This document shows positions 8,463-17,397 of a DNA stretch of 64,000 nucleotides, one piece after another. The stretch covers positions 124,001 to 188,000 of the forward strand of contig NZ_JRYR02000002.1 of the NCBI RefSeq assembly GCF_000807855.2, given 5' to 3'. The first letter of the stretch is position 1; the number at the start of each line of letters is the position of its first letter. This DNA comes from Flammeovirga pacifica (GTDB lineage Bacteria > Bacteroidota > Bacteroidia > Cytophagales > Flammeovirgaceae). The notes under the pieces are model-generated. The model saw only the letters and a list, made by a program, of their open reading frames with translations, did no database searches and had not been told where the DNA came from. The position numbers and the translations under genes were made by a program.

Positions 8463-9467
8463 ATGAAGCATCCTAAATATTTTGTAAGCTGTGATTGGGG
8501 GACCTCCAATTTCCGTATTCGTTTGATAGCCTTTGATAGTTTAGAAGTGATCAAAGAGCACAAGACGGATCAAGGTGTGAAGAAGTTGTATCAGGAGTTT
8601 CTATCCAGTGGAAATGAAGATAGAGAAGGCTTTTTCTCGGAGTACCTGTTGTCACAGCTTATTTATATCACTGATGTAAATCAACCACTTTATATCATTG
8701 CTTGTGGAATGGTAACATCCACTATGGGTTTAAAGGAGATGGAATATGCTCCAATGCCCATCAATGATGATGTAAACACGCTCAATGTAGAAAGACTCCA
8801 ATTAAGAAATGATATAGAGCTAATCTTAATTTCTGGAGTAAAAACTACAAATGATGTAATGAGGGGTGAAGAGGTGCAAGCCATAGGTTTGACAAAATAC
8901 TTAGACAAAAATGCACATCTTCTCTTACCGGGTACACATAGTAAACACTTAGTTTATAAAGAAGGTAGATATGTAGATTTTACTACATATATGACTGGAG
9001 AGATGTTTGATTTGATTTCGAATCAGACCATCATTAAAGACTTTCTGAAAAGCGCTAAAATGGAAAGTCTTCAAGAAGACGCTTTTATTGATGGCGTTAA
9101 AGATGGGAGTAATGGAAAATTTTTAGGCTCATTATTTCCACTACGAGCAAAATGGGTATCAAAATCTCCTCTTGAGCAAAAGCAGTTGATTGATAAACAG
9201 AAGGATCAGGAAATGTTCACTGCCAATTATTACTATTTAAGTGGTTTATTAATTGGAACGGAGTTGACTCACCTTAAAGACACTACAATTCCTGTAGTGA
9301 TGGCAGCTTCAGGTATTCTTTTCAATTTGTATCAATTGGCATTAAAAACATTGGAAGTAAAAAACTTTAGATGTTTGGATGGAACGGTTTTAGAGCACTC
9401 AATGATACAAGGTCAACAATCAATCTTACAAAAATATTTAGAAAATGAATTGCTTTTCAACGGATAA
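8463..9467 (+). CDS. dgoK: 2-dehydro-3-deoxygalactonokinase (DgoK family)
   Basis: A 334-residue sugar-acid kinase of the DgoK family, which phosphorylates 2-keto-3-deoxygalactonate at O6 with ATP. The N-terminal phosphate-binding motif CDWGTSNFRIR (about residues 10-20) is characteristic, as are MRGEEVQAIG near residue 135 and the LLPGTHSKH stretch that follows. Length is in the normal range. It is the third step after dehydrogenase and cycloisomerase. It starts 1 base after the dehydrogenase stop and its end overlaps the aldolase gene by 23 bases. Family call sure. The link to anhydrogalactose rests on gene order. Confidence 0.93.
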   Translation: MKHPKYFVSCDWGTSNFRIRLIAFDSLEVIKEHKTDQGVKKLYQEFLSSGNEDREGFFSEYLLSQLIYITDVNQPLYIIACGMVTSTMGLKEMEYAPMPINDDVNTLNVERLQLRNDIELILISGVKTTNDVMRGEEVQAIGLTKYLDKNAHLLLPGTHSKHLVYKEGRYVDFTTYMTGEMFDLISNQTIIKDFLKSAKMESLQEDAFIDGVKDGSNGKFLGSLFPLRAKWVSKSPLEQKQLIDKQKDQEMFTANYYYLSGLLIGTELTHLKDTTIPVVMAASGILFNLYQLALKTLEVKNFRCLDGTVLEHSMIQGQQSILQKYLENELLFNG

Positions 9468-10086
9468 ATTTGATCAAATGCCCATTGTCGGTATTTTAAG
9501 AGGAGTAGATTTAAAAACAATTGATCGTCTTCTTCCATTGTATGAATCTTGTGGTTTCACTACCATAGAAATTACAATGAATACACCAAATGTAGAAGCA
9601 TTAATTCGACATGTTAGAAATACCCACCCCCAACTCAATGTAGGTGCAGGCACTGTGTGCGATATGGGTGATTTGAAAAAAGCATTAGATGCAGGTTCTC
9701 AATTTATTGTAACTCCAATTCTTGATGAAGAAGTGATACAATATTGTAAACAATCAAATATTCCGGTATTTCCTGGTGCCATGACTCCTACAGAGATATA
9801 TAAAGCATGGAAAGCAGGAGCGAGTGCTGTAAAAATATTTCCATTTACACAGTTTAAAGTTGGATACATTAAAGATGTAAAAGCACCTTTAAATGAGATA
9901 AAATTATTACCAACTGGAGGTGTAAGTAAAGATAATATTGCTTCATTTTTTGAAGCAGGAGCACATGGTGTAGGTATGGGAGGTTCACTTTTTCCTAAAC
10001 ATTTGATGGCAGAAGGAAAAGAAGAAGAGATGCGAGCACATTTGTTAGCTTTAAAAGAAGCTTATGAAGTGACTTTAGTTCATTAA
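9445..10086 (+). CDS. dgoA: 2-dehydro-3-deoxy-6-phosphogalactonate aldolase
   Basis: A 213-residue class I aldolase of the KDPG/KDPGal family that splits the phosphorylated keto-deoxy acid into pyruvate and glyceraldehyde-3-phosphate. Family marks are MPIVGILRGVD at the N-terminus, Glu42 in TTIEIT, the VGAGTV loop, the Schiff-base lysine Lys130 in SAVKIFP and LLPTGGVS near the C-terminus. GILRGV and the KIFPFTQF context fit the KDPGal branch, in keeping with the adjoining kinase. The start codon lies inside the kinase gene (23-base overlap), which suggests translational coupling. A strong terminator follows, so this is the last gene of the operon. Confidence 0.93.
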   Translation: MNCFSTDKFDQMPIVGILRGVDLKTIDRLLPLYESCGFTTIEITMNTPNVEALIRHVRNTHPQLNVGAGTVCDMGDLKKALDAGSQFIVTPILDEEVIQYCKQSNIPVFPGAMTPTEIYKAWKAGASAVKIFPFTQFKVGYIKDVKAPLNEIKLLPTGGVSKDNIASFFEAGAHGVGMGGSLFPKHLMAEGKEEEMRAHLLALKEAYEVTLVH

Positions 10087-10117
10087 TCAAGAAGTGATAA
10101 CTTTTGAACAATAATAC

Positions 10118-10157
10118 GAGGTGGTCTGATTTAATTATCAGGCCACCTCTTTTTTTC
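10118..10157 (+). terminator. Rho-independent terminator of the anhydrogalactose operon
   Basis: A 12-base stem (GAGGTGGTCTGA with TCAGGCCACCTC, one G-T pair), 8-base loop and a run of seven T follow the aldolase stop by about 30 bases. This is a textbook terminator and marks the operon end. Confidence 0.9.
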
Positions 10158-10354
10158 TTAAGATTCAGGGTAATATGTTTCTTGTCTTTATTTGGTGTAA
10201 TAACAAATCATTTTTTTTTTTTGATCTGTAAGTTGTTGAAAATCAATATAAAATAACTTTTTGTGAAAATTTTCACGATAAAGTCAGTACAAATAGATGT
10301 TAATGCCATTTACTGAATGATAATCAAAACTTAAAGTATAAAACAGAATCACAT

Positions 10355-10588
10355 ATGAAAAAGTTTATTGCATTACTTTTATTTTTTATTTCTTCAGTTG
10401 CTTTTGCAGATGTTCCTAATGTACAGGTATCTAATGATGCAAAAGTGAAAATACAAACACCAATTCGAGGAGATATTGCTAGGAAAAGGCAAAAAAGAGT
10501 AAGAAAGAAAAGAGTACGTGTAAGAGCATATAAAAGAAAATGTATCTCACACCGTGTGAAAAGATGTAACTCTTGTCATCACAATTAA
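10355..10588 (+). CDS. Small, highly basic secreted protein, function unknown
   Basis: A 77-residue protein with a convincing Sec signal peptide (cleavage after about residue 18, VAFA-DVPN). The mature part is very basic: a dense Arg/Lys stretch (about residues 43-65, RKRQKRVRKKRVRVRAYKRK) followed by a short tail with three Cys and two His (KRCNSCHHN). I recognise no family. The charge could bind sulfated polysaccharide, nucleic acid or a membrane, but nothing proves this. It has its own terminator at 10653-10688, so it is a monocistronic unit. Codon use and the signal peptide make it a credible gene. Confidence 0.65.
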   Translation: MKKFIALLLFFISSVAFADVPNVQVSNDAKVKIQTPIRGDIARKRQKRVRKKRVRVRAYKRKCISHRVKRCNSCHHN

Positions 10589-10652
10589 AAACATATAAAA
10601 AGAAGGAAAATAGAAGTAAGAGTTCCTAAAACCAATTCAATTGTTAGGTGAA

Positions 10653-10688
10653 AAGGTTATCTCGTTAAGTTTGAGATAACCTTTTTTT
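10653..10688. terminator. Hairpin terminator shared by convergent genes
   Basis: An 11-base stem (AAGGTTATCTC with GAGATAACCTT) and 9-base loop, with T on the right and A on the left. It can serve the small basic protein on the plus strand and, from the other side, the zinc-ribbon gene ending at 10702 on the minus strand. Confidence 0.85.
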
Positions 10689-10701
10689 ATTTGAGGTCAA
10701 A

Positions 10702-11100
10702 TTATCTTCCAAATCCGATACCGGAAACTCTCCCTCGTATTTTATGTTTATTAAATTCAATATTCTTTTTAGAATCATTAGACTTTGAAAATAGGATAGA
10801 GATGATACTGCCCAAAATACCACCTACTAAAGCAGCAACAATGCCACCGAAAAATAATCCTATACAAATCATAGTAATACTAATAATTGAATGGACAATG
10901 ATTTTTGACTTTAAGATTTCACCAAAAGTAGAATTTTCTGCTGAAATAGAATCTATATGATATTCACTTTTTTCATGACAGTAATTACAGTCTAATTTCA
11001 GATTTTCTCCAAGCTTTTTGAAGAGATCCATTCGAAGTTTGCTGTTGTAAGGCAGAACATTTTTCTTCTTACATTCGGGGCAGGCGATAACTAGTTTCAT
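10702..11100 (-). CDS. Zinc-ribbon plus membrane-hairpin protein, function unknown
   Basis: A 132-residue protein. The first 45 residues hold two Cys-x2-Cys pairs (CPEC at about 8-11 and CNYC at about 38-41), a likely zinc ribbon. A short linker leads to two closely spaced hydrophobic segments (about residues 68-105) rich in Gly and Ile (FFGGIVAALVGGILGS), likely a membrane hairpin. The short polar tail ends in Gly/Arg-rich sequence (RGRVSGIGFGR). There is no signal peptide, so the ribbon is probably cytosolic. No specific family is recognised and no partner gene is evident. It converges with the small basic secreted protein and shares its terminator. Confidence 0.7.
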   Translation of the reverse strand: MKLVIACPECKKKNVLPYNSKLRMDLFKKLGENLKLDCNYCHEKSEYHIDSISAENSTFGEILKSKIIVHSIISITMICIGLFFGGIVAALVGGILGSIISILFSKSNDSKKNIEFNKHKIRGRVSGIGFGR

Positions 11101-11278
11101 ACTACAGAGTTAGTTTAAAATAATAAGAATTAAATATCAAAATTTAATTTTAGAGATACAAATTAAATATATTTATATATCATGACTTTTTAATTTCTAA
11201 TTAATAGAAACTTTTTATGACAATTTGAGTGATACTATTAATTTTGTAACAAAGATTTTTTAATAGCCTAACAGATAA

Positions 11279-14275
11279 ATGAAAACCAAACTATCTCTAT
11301 TATTGTGTATACTCTTTCAATTCACAAACATTTTTGCTCAAGAGGATGTATCTAAGAGCAAGGTCTTAAGAGCTCATCTTCCTGAAATGATGGTAGAAAG
11401 AGAAAAAGTTGAAAATCTTAGAGTAGAATACAATCAATCCAATCAAAAACATTGGAAAGCATCTTGGTCCAAAGAACTTTTATCTGATATCTCTAACAAA
11501 AATTATTTTCAGAAAAGTATCATTGCTGAAGAACTTTCGATGTTTATCCGATTTAAGGAAGAGAAAGACACCGATCAATTTTTTATTCAATACTTGGAAG
11601 AAGTTCAAGAGTTTCTTTTCCATTTAAAAATGGATAAAAAAGAAAGTTTTAAGGAGTTGGAAGAAATATTTAAAATGATCCAATGCTATCACCTTATTCA
11701 AACACAAGCTAACGCTAACCGAAATCCACTTCAAAAAATTGCAGATCAGTTTTTTTATCGAACGCCATATTTAGAGAGGTTAGATTACCTCTATGTAAAT
11801 GCCAACGCTGAGGATAAAGAAAATTTTGAAGACTTCTACAATGATGTTCAAATGTTTTGGAGGAACGCCAAAAATAACTCCAATAATTTCGCTAGAATTA
11901 TACAAGAACACCTTGCTGCAGGTACTTTAGATTACAATACGGTCTTGATGTTAGTAGGCAAAATGTACACCACTAATCAATATTATTTGGCGACGAAGTT
12001 ACTTAGAGAATCCATTGCAAAAATGGAAAAAAAGCAAGAAACGACCACTTATCATTACAATGCTTTTTTACTTAATCTTAGTAGCTTATATATGCTTCAA
12101 GGCGATTACGAAAACATGCTTGAAGTACAATTAAAACAGCAAAAGCTTGGCTTTTTAACAGATAACTCCACTTTAATATTCACCTATAATTTACTGGAAC
12201 AGTATGAGGATGCTTTATTGTCAGCCAATCAATATTTAGCGAATACATCAGAGGAATCGCCAATGTTCTTATCTGTTTTAAATGTAAAGGTATCTGTTCT
12301 TTTATCATTAGAAAAGTACGATGATGCATTACAAACTTCTAAAGAAGTGCTGGAATTGAGTAAAAAGTTAAACCAAGAGGTAAGTGCTGGTACATATTTT
12401 ACATTATCCACGGTATATCAAAGAAAAAATGAAGGAGAAAAGGCTTTAAAATACGCCCTAAAAGCATATGAAACGACTTTAGAGGGATACAAACTATTTG
12501 CTGAAATTAGTGATAATGACGTCTCTTCTTTATTGTATGTAAGGTTACTTCGCTTCTATTATTATACCCACTATTTACGTTGTTTGATTGAAGAAGATCA
12601 ATTAAATAAAATCAATTTCGATACTCTTTTAGAAGAATATGATCTATTTAGCTATTTGATACAAAATTGCATGTTAAATCCTTCCAAATTGGACAAAAAA
12701 CATGTCATAAAAATGTCAGAGGAGAGTGGTGATATCTTGTATTTATTAGCAGAGAAATCAAGTTGGAAAGAGGCAAAAAAATTAGCTTACAATTATACCC
12801 TTCTTTCAAAAGAGATAGGTTTGTCGTCTATCATCGCGATTAGAAAATATGCTGCAGATAGTAAAAACAAAGACTTAAAAAATCTTTTTGAACAATGGAT
12901 GAAAGTAAGAAAAGAAATTATTTTTCAAGAAGATGGAGTTGATATAGACAGTTTAAAGGATATCAGTTACGGCTTGCACAAAGAATTAGCGATTAAAACT
13001 CGAAAGGAAGTATTTACAACTTTAAAGGCAGTTGATGTTGATTTTCAACAGGTGCAACAAGTATTAAAACCTAATCAGATCGCAGTAGAATACATCAATT
13101 ATTCTCCGAATAAATACGCAGCATTAGTGCTAAAAAGTGATATGAAGACACCTGTGTTTATTCCTTTATGTAATGAAGAGGAGATTGCTCAGTTACTTCC
13201 TCCTGAAGACAGACAAAAAGAACAATGGTTAATTGATTACATTTATAATAGAAATTCGCCTCAAATATCGGCTTTAATTATAGATCCACTTCGCCCTTAT
13301 TTAACTGATGTAAAAACCATTTATTATTCTCCAGCCGGAATCCTTCATGGTCTATCATTAGAGGCTTTAATTTCAGAAGGTAAAGAGAAAAGGTTTGGTG
13401 AAGAGTTTAGGTTAAAACGCGTAAGTAAAACATCTCTTATTACTCAAAAAACAAAGCTGTCACCTAGAAAAGCAAGTATTTTTGGAGGTATGAATTTTGA
13501 CGAAAACGCTTTATCACCTATTACTTCAGAAAATGGTGAAAGAGGTTTAGAGTTAAAAGGAAAGAAAGCTGAAAATTCGGCTGCTAATTCTATTCCTGTA
13601 CAGAGAGTGGGAGGAATTTTTACTTATCTATCAGGTACATTAAAAGAAGCTAACCTTATTGATAATGAGTTAAGTTCTGAAAATATTGAGGTGCAAAAAT
13701 TTATTGGCAATCAAGCCACAGAAGATCAATTTAAGGCATATTGTAAGCAACCTACAGATATTTTACACATAGCTTCTCATGCTTATTTCACACCTTACAT
13801 TCCTAAGGAAAAAATTGCAGAAGGATCTTACAAAGGAACAGCCAATATTTGCACAGATCCCGACCCTATGAATAGGGCAGGAATTGTATTTTCTGGAGCC
13901 AATTATTTCTGGGAAACAGGAGAAACCTATAAGGACAAAGAAAACGGTATTTTAATGGCAAGTGAATTGTCTAATTATGATTTAAGGGCAACTAAATTAG
14001 CTATTATTTCAGCTTGTCAATCGGGTATCGGACAAAGTACAAAAAGTGAAGGGGTATTTGGTTTTCAACGAGCAATAAAATTAGCAGGAATAGAAAATCA
14101 AATTATAAGTTTATGGATTGTGGATGATGCAGCCACACAAAAATTCATGACTTATTTTTATCGTTATTATTTAGAATTATCGGATATAAGTGAGGCGGTA
14201 ACCAAAGCCAAAAATGAATTGAAGAAAGAATACGATCATCCTTATTATTGGGCTGCTTTTGTGCATATACAATAA
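11279..14275 (+). CDS. Exported TPR-CHAT protease
   Basis: A 998-residue protein with a Sec signal peptide (ending TNIFAQ at about residue 21). Residues about 200-560 are helical with TPR-like repeats (a clear pair lies at about residues 330-400). The C-terminal third (about 640-998) is a CHAT domain, a caspase-like cysteine peptidase fold. The catalytic pair is visible as His834 (IASHAYF) and Cys913 (SACQSGIG), so the enzyme should be active. Most well-known CHAT proteins are cytosolic, and in some systems (for example type III CRISPR-linked Craspase) they are triggered proteases. Export of this one to the periplasm is notable. Its own terminator follows at 14301, so it may be separate from the next two genes. 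Substrate unknown. Confidence 0.85.
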   Translation: MKTKLSLLLCILFQFTNIFAQEDVSKSKVLRAHLPEMMVEREKVENLRVEYNQSNQKHWKASWSKELLSDISNKNYFQKSIIAEELSMFIRFKEEKDTDQFFIQYLEEVQEFLFHLKMDKKESFKELEEIFKMIQCYHLIQTQANANRNPLQKIADQFFYRTPYLERLDYLYVNANAEDKENFEDFYNDVQMFWRNAKNNSNNFARIIQEHLAAGTLDYNTVLMLVGKMYTTNQYYLATKLLRESIAKMEKKQETTTYHYNAFLLNLSSLYMLQGDYENMLEVQLKQQKLGFLTDNSTLIFTYNLLEQYEDALLSANQYLANTSEESPMFLSVLNVKVSVLLSLEKYDDALQTSKEVLELSKKLNQEVSAGTYFTLSTVYQRKNEGEKALKYALKAYETTLEGYKLFAEISDNDVSSLLYVRLLRFYYYTHYLRCLIEEDQLNKINFDTLLEEYDLFSYLIQNCMLNPSKLDKKHVIKMSEESGDILYLLAEKSSWKEAKKLAYNYTLLSKEIGLSSIIAIRKYAADSKNKDLKNLFEQWMKVRKEIIFQEDGVDIDSLKDISYGLHKELAIKTRKEVFTTLKAVDVDFQQVQQVLKPNQIAVEYINYSPNKYAALVLKSDMKTPVFIPLCNEEEIAQLLPPEDRQKEQWLIDYIYNRNSPQISALIIDPLRPYLTDVKTIYYSPAGILHGLSLEALISEGKEKRFGEEFRLKRVSKTSLITQKTKLSPRKASIFGGMNFDENALSPITSENGERGLELKGKKAENSAANSIPVQRVGGIFTYLSGTLKEANLIDNELSSENIEVQKFIGNQATEDQFKAYCKQPTDILHIASHAYFTPYIPKEKIAEGSYKGTANICTDPDPMNRAGIVFSGANYFWETGETYKDKENGILMASELSNYDLRATKLAIISACQSGIGQSTKSEGVFGFQRAIKLAGIENQIISLWIVDDAATQKFMTYFYRYYLELSDISEAVTKAKNELKKEYDHPYYWAAFVHIQ

Positions 14276-14606
14276 AGTTCTTTGAGAATAAGAATATACC
14301 AATCCCCCAATAATAGACATCTTATTATTGGGGGATTTTTTGATGAAAAAACATTTTTTTTAATTTTTCTTTTAAGAATATCATTTGATGATTTATTCAA
14401 TCATCTGTACGTTTCTTAACTATTTGATAATCAGATTTATTTCTTTATCACAAGGTGACAATATCGAAAGAGAAACGTTAAAAATAAGCTTTAATATTAA
14501 CATTATACTTGCCTATATTAACCGTTCTTAACTTTATATTTTGACCACACCAGCTATCTAACTTTCTAAGAGTACAAATATCAAACTTCAATCAAATAAA
14601 TAAATA
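14276..14606. other. Intergenic region after the CHAT protease gene
   Basis: This 331-base stretch holds the CHAT gene terminator at its left end and otherwise AT-rich sequence. A TATATTTTG-like string at about 14535-14545 is close to, but not an exact match of, the Bacteroidota -7 element, and could drive the following two genes. No coding frame is seen. Confidence 0.5.
14301..14341 (+). terminator. Rho-independent terminator after the CHAT protease gene
   Basis: A perfect 15-base stem (AATCCCCCAATAATA and its complement) with a 7-base loop, followed by six T, 25 bases after the stop codon. Confidence 0.9.
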
Positions 14607-15443
14607 ATGAAAACAAGACAAGTTTACTTTACAGTGACCCTGTTTTTAATCACTTTAGGTTTGAATGCACAGAACATCGATGCTGTATCAAACAAGGAAT
14701 TAAAAAAATCGAGACCTGTTTATATTAATTTTTCAGCAGGTTTTAATAACATTAAGTTTAGAGACCTTGCCACCTCTCCGCTATTTTATAGAGGTACTGT
14801 TAAATATTTTGAGATGGGTTACCGTAGAGGTGACAAATTACGCGATACCGAATTAGGTGTAAACATTTCTACAGGTAGTGCCACAGAAAATGTGAGTAAG
14901 GAATCTGTAGAAAGTAACATTAGTTCGTTCCAATTACACTACAGTAGATTGTATCAAATACATCCTATTTCGGATGAAAAGATGAATTATATGGTAGGTG
15001 GACTCTTTGCAACCACTACAAATATTAGACAAAATGCTGCACTGATGAATAACGCAGTAGGTATGGAAAATTTTTCATCTTTAATGGCTTCTATGAAAGC
15101 TACTCGCGATTTTTCTAAGGTAAAAGGCAATACAACTTTACGACGTGAACTGTCTTTACGTTTGAATATTGGCCTAATGAACAATTCTTTTAGAAACGGA
15201 TATATTTATACCAATAGTTCTTCTGTTTTGAATAATGCCAGTGCTTTTGATGGACACGAAGTAAAGATGTTTTCTGGTTTTAGAATGAGTACTGAATTGG
15301 ATTATACCATTTTTCTTCAAAATAAAAATGCCATCAAATTCTCTTATGTCTACGAAGGTTTAAAATCTGGAGGAGATTATGGTCAGTTTGGTATGACCAA
15401 CAACATTTTGAAAGCTACATTCTTATTTGGGACTAAAAAGTAA
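14607..15443 (+). CDS. Outer-membrane beta-barrel-like protein, function unknown
   Basis: A 278-residue protein with a Sec signal peptide (MKTRQVYFTVTLFLITLGLNAQ). The rest is made of alternating short beta-prone stretches with aromatic girdle residues (YINFSAGFNNIKF, YFEMGYRRG, ISSFQLHYSRLY, RMSTELDYTIFLQ, IKFSYVYEG). It ends in a beta strand (NNILKATFLFGTKK), as expected for a small outer-membrane barrel. No family is recognised. It lies 7 bases upstream of an S41 peptidase lipoprotein gene and is surely co-transcribed with it. The pair may act together at the outer membrane, but the role is unknown. Confidence 0.65.
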   Translation: MKTRQVYFTVTLFLITLGLNAQNIDAVSNKELKKSRPVYINFSAGFNNIKFRDLATSPLFYRGTVKYFEMGYRRGDKLRDTELGVNISTGSATENVSKESVESNISSFQLHYSRLYQIHPISDEKMNYMVGGLFATTTNIRQNAALMNNAVGMENFSSLMASMKATRDFSKVKGNTTLRRELSLRLNIGLMNNSFRNGYIYTNSSSVLNNASAFDGHEVKMFSGFRMSTELDYTIFLQNKNAIKFSYVYEGLKSGGDYGQFGMTNNILKATFLFGTKK

Positions 15444-15450
15444 TTGAAAC

Positions 15451-16452
15451 ATGAAAAATCTAATTAAATATATATTCATCATTCCAGTATTTTTTTCTTG
15501 TAATAAAATCATTTTTAATGATGATTTAGAAACAGATAATAAACACGATAACTTTGAGTATTTATGGAATCAAGCCGATCAAAAATATGCTTATTTCGAA
15601 GTGAAAAATATTGATTGGGATTCTATTCATCAAGTATATTCACCTCAGGTTACTGAAGCAATGACCGATCAGAAGTTTTTTGAGGTAATGGGAAAAATGC
15701 TTTCAGAATTGAAAGATGACCATACCAATTTAATGTCTGATTTTAATGTATCAAGATTTGGAGTGAAATACGATGCTCAAGATAATTTTGATTGGCGATT
15801 AATCGAAGATAATTACCTACCAAGAAATTATTACACAACGGGTGCTTTTCATCATGATTTTTTAAATAATGAAAATATTGGATACATCCGTTTCTCAGAA
15901 TTTACGGGTACGGTTTCTCAAGATAATCTTGATTTCATGATGAATAAATACAAGGATACCGACGGTCTTATTTTAGATTTAAGAGAAAATGGAGGAGGGG
16001 TAGTTAACGATGCTTTTGCCATTTTAAGTCACTTTGTTGATCAAAAAACATTGGTATTTTACACTAGAGTGAAAAGTGGTACTGCACACAACGAATTTTC
16101 TGATATTAAACCCACATATGTGGAGCCAAAAGGTCAGTTGTATCATAAAAAAGTAATTGTATTGGTAGATAGAGGTACTTTTAGTGCAGGTTCTTTTACT
16201 TCACTAGCAACGAAAGCACTACCAAATATGATACTTATGGGTGATACAACAGGTGGCGGTTTGGGCTTACCAAATGGTGGTCAACTTCCAAATGGTTGGA
16301 GTTATAGATTTTCTATCTCTCAAACATTAAATCTACAAGAAAGTCCAGCATTTGAACAAGGAGTACCTGTAGATGTTTCTGTTCAGATGGATTGGAATGA
16401 TCGTTCAAAAGATGAGATCATCGAAAGAGCCATACAAGAAATAAAAAAATAG
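15451..16452 (+). CDS. S41-family serine peptidase lipoprotein
   Basis: A 333-residue protein with a lipoprotein signal (VFFSC, Cys17), so it is anchored to a membrane facing the periplasm or outside. The C-terminal two thirds resemble the S41 (C-terminal processing/tricorn-type) peptidases: GYIRFSEFTG, DGLILDLRENGGG and the nucleophile Ser245 in GTFSAGSF, followed by GDTTGGGLG. No PDZ domain is obvious between the N-terminal helical part and the catalytic core. It forms an operon with the barrel-like protein 7 bases upstream. No clear terminator follows. A weak AACACC/GGTGTT dyad at about 16504-16562 has a very long loop. Peptidase family sure, substrate unknown. Confidence 0.85.
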   Translation: MKNLIKYIFIIPVFFSCNKIIFNDDLETDNKHDNFEYLWNQADQKYAYFEVKNIDWDSIHQVYSPQVTEAMTDQKFFEVMGKMLSELKDDHTNLMSDFNVSRFGVKYDAQDNFDWRLIEDNYLPRNYYTTGAFHHDFLNNENIGYIRFSEFTGTVSQDNLDFMMNKYKDTDGLILDLRENGGGVVNDAFAILSHFVDQKTLVFYTRVKSGTAHNEFSDIKPTYVEPKGQLYHKKVIVLVDRGTFSAGSFTSLATKALPNMILMGDTTGGGLGLPNGGQLPNGWSYRFSISQTLNLQESPAFEQGVPVDVSVQMDWNDRSKDEIIERAIQEIKK

Positions 16453-16564
16453 AAAATATTTCTGACATTTTTTAATACCCTTCTTTGGGCACATACTTAA
16501 CATAACACCAATAACTGTTTATCTTGATCATCCCTTCTTATTACATTAAGTTGGGGTGTTTTTT

Positions 16565-17062
16565 TTAATTATAAATCAAAATATAACCATTTAAAGAGGT
16601 GGCAATTAGTAGCCATACTAAATAAGGTAATACAAAAATAATTTTCCACTTTAATTTTTCAATATTTCCGAAAAAGAAATAGGCAATTAATAAGGTTAAA
16701 GAGGAAATTAGTAGTAATCCTAAAGCTACCTGATGAGCATAAAAGAAAGCAGGGTTCCAAGATACATTAAGAATCCATTGAAATGTATATAGTGTTAAAA
16801 GCCATCTTTTATTAGAAATTTTATCCCACAGGAATGCCATAAAAATAGAATAGCAAATCATTATAGAAGTCCATGCTGCACCAAATACCCATCCTGGTGG
16901 TGTCCAAGGTGCTTTGTTTAATTCTATATACCATTCAGATGGTACTCCAGCTCCGGTAAAAAAGCCACCAATAGCTAAAGCAGAAAAATTAAGTATTAAA
17001 AATAAAACGACTCTTAGTATCATATCAAATATTTTTGTTTTTATGATTAAAACAGAGAACAT
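16565..17062 (-). CDS. tspO: TspO/MBR (peripheral benzodiazepine receptor) family membrane protein
   Basis: A 165-residue inner-membrane protein with five hydrophobic segments. Family marks are LNKAPWTPPGWVFG after the first helix, the tryptophan-rich WNPAFFYAH segment, and LPYLVWLLIATSLNGYI at the C-terminus. TspO proteins bind porphyrins and sterol-like ligands and take part in stress or porphyrin handling. The physiological role in Bacteroidota is unclear. A second in-frame ATG 13 codons in (at 17023) gives a protein that starts right before helix 1 and is equally credible as the true start. The gene stands alone, converging with the S41 peptidase gene. Confidence 0.9.
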   Translation of the reverse strand: MFSVLIIKTKIFDMILRVVLFLILNFSALAIGGFFTGAGVPSEWYIELNKAPWTPPGWVFGAAWTSIMICYSIFMAFLWDKISNKRWLLTLYTFQWILNVSWNPAFFYAHQVALGLLLISSLTLLIAYFFFGNIEKLKWKIIFVLPYLVWLLIATSLNGYILIYN

Positions 17063-17397
17063 AAATAATGTTGAATTGTTTTGTAAATCATCTTTTCATA
17101 GGTAAAAATAAAGCTAGGCTTAGTAAGCTATAAAGATATACACTTAAATTTATTTTGTTGAAAATGATTCTTTTCTTTAAAGAAAACAGTTGTACGTATT
17201 TTTGATTAAAAATATGATTATGTGGTTATTAAAGAATGTGTTTACTAACAAAGACATTATTCTAATGTGTGAATACATAGAAAAAGTAAGGAAATGCCAA
17301 CTTGGACATATAAATTAATGATCTGACTGACGAAATGAAATGATAAGATTTTTTGTATTCTTTTTATATCAATTGAAGTCTAAATGATGTGATTACA
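17063..17397. other. Divergent intergenic region upstream of the propeller enzyme gene
   Basis: About 335 AT-rich bases between the divergent tspO and propeller-enzyme genes. Promoters for both must lie here. I see no convincing TAnnTTTG element, no repeat and no credible small gene. Confidence 0.5.

Noticed and set aside
11279-14275. CRISPR-linked CHAT (Craspase-type) system
   Set aside because: There is no CRISPR array or Cas gene in the window, and the protein has an export signal.
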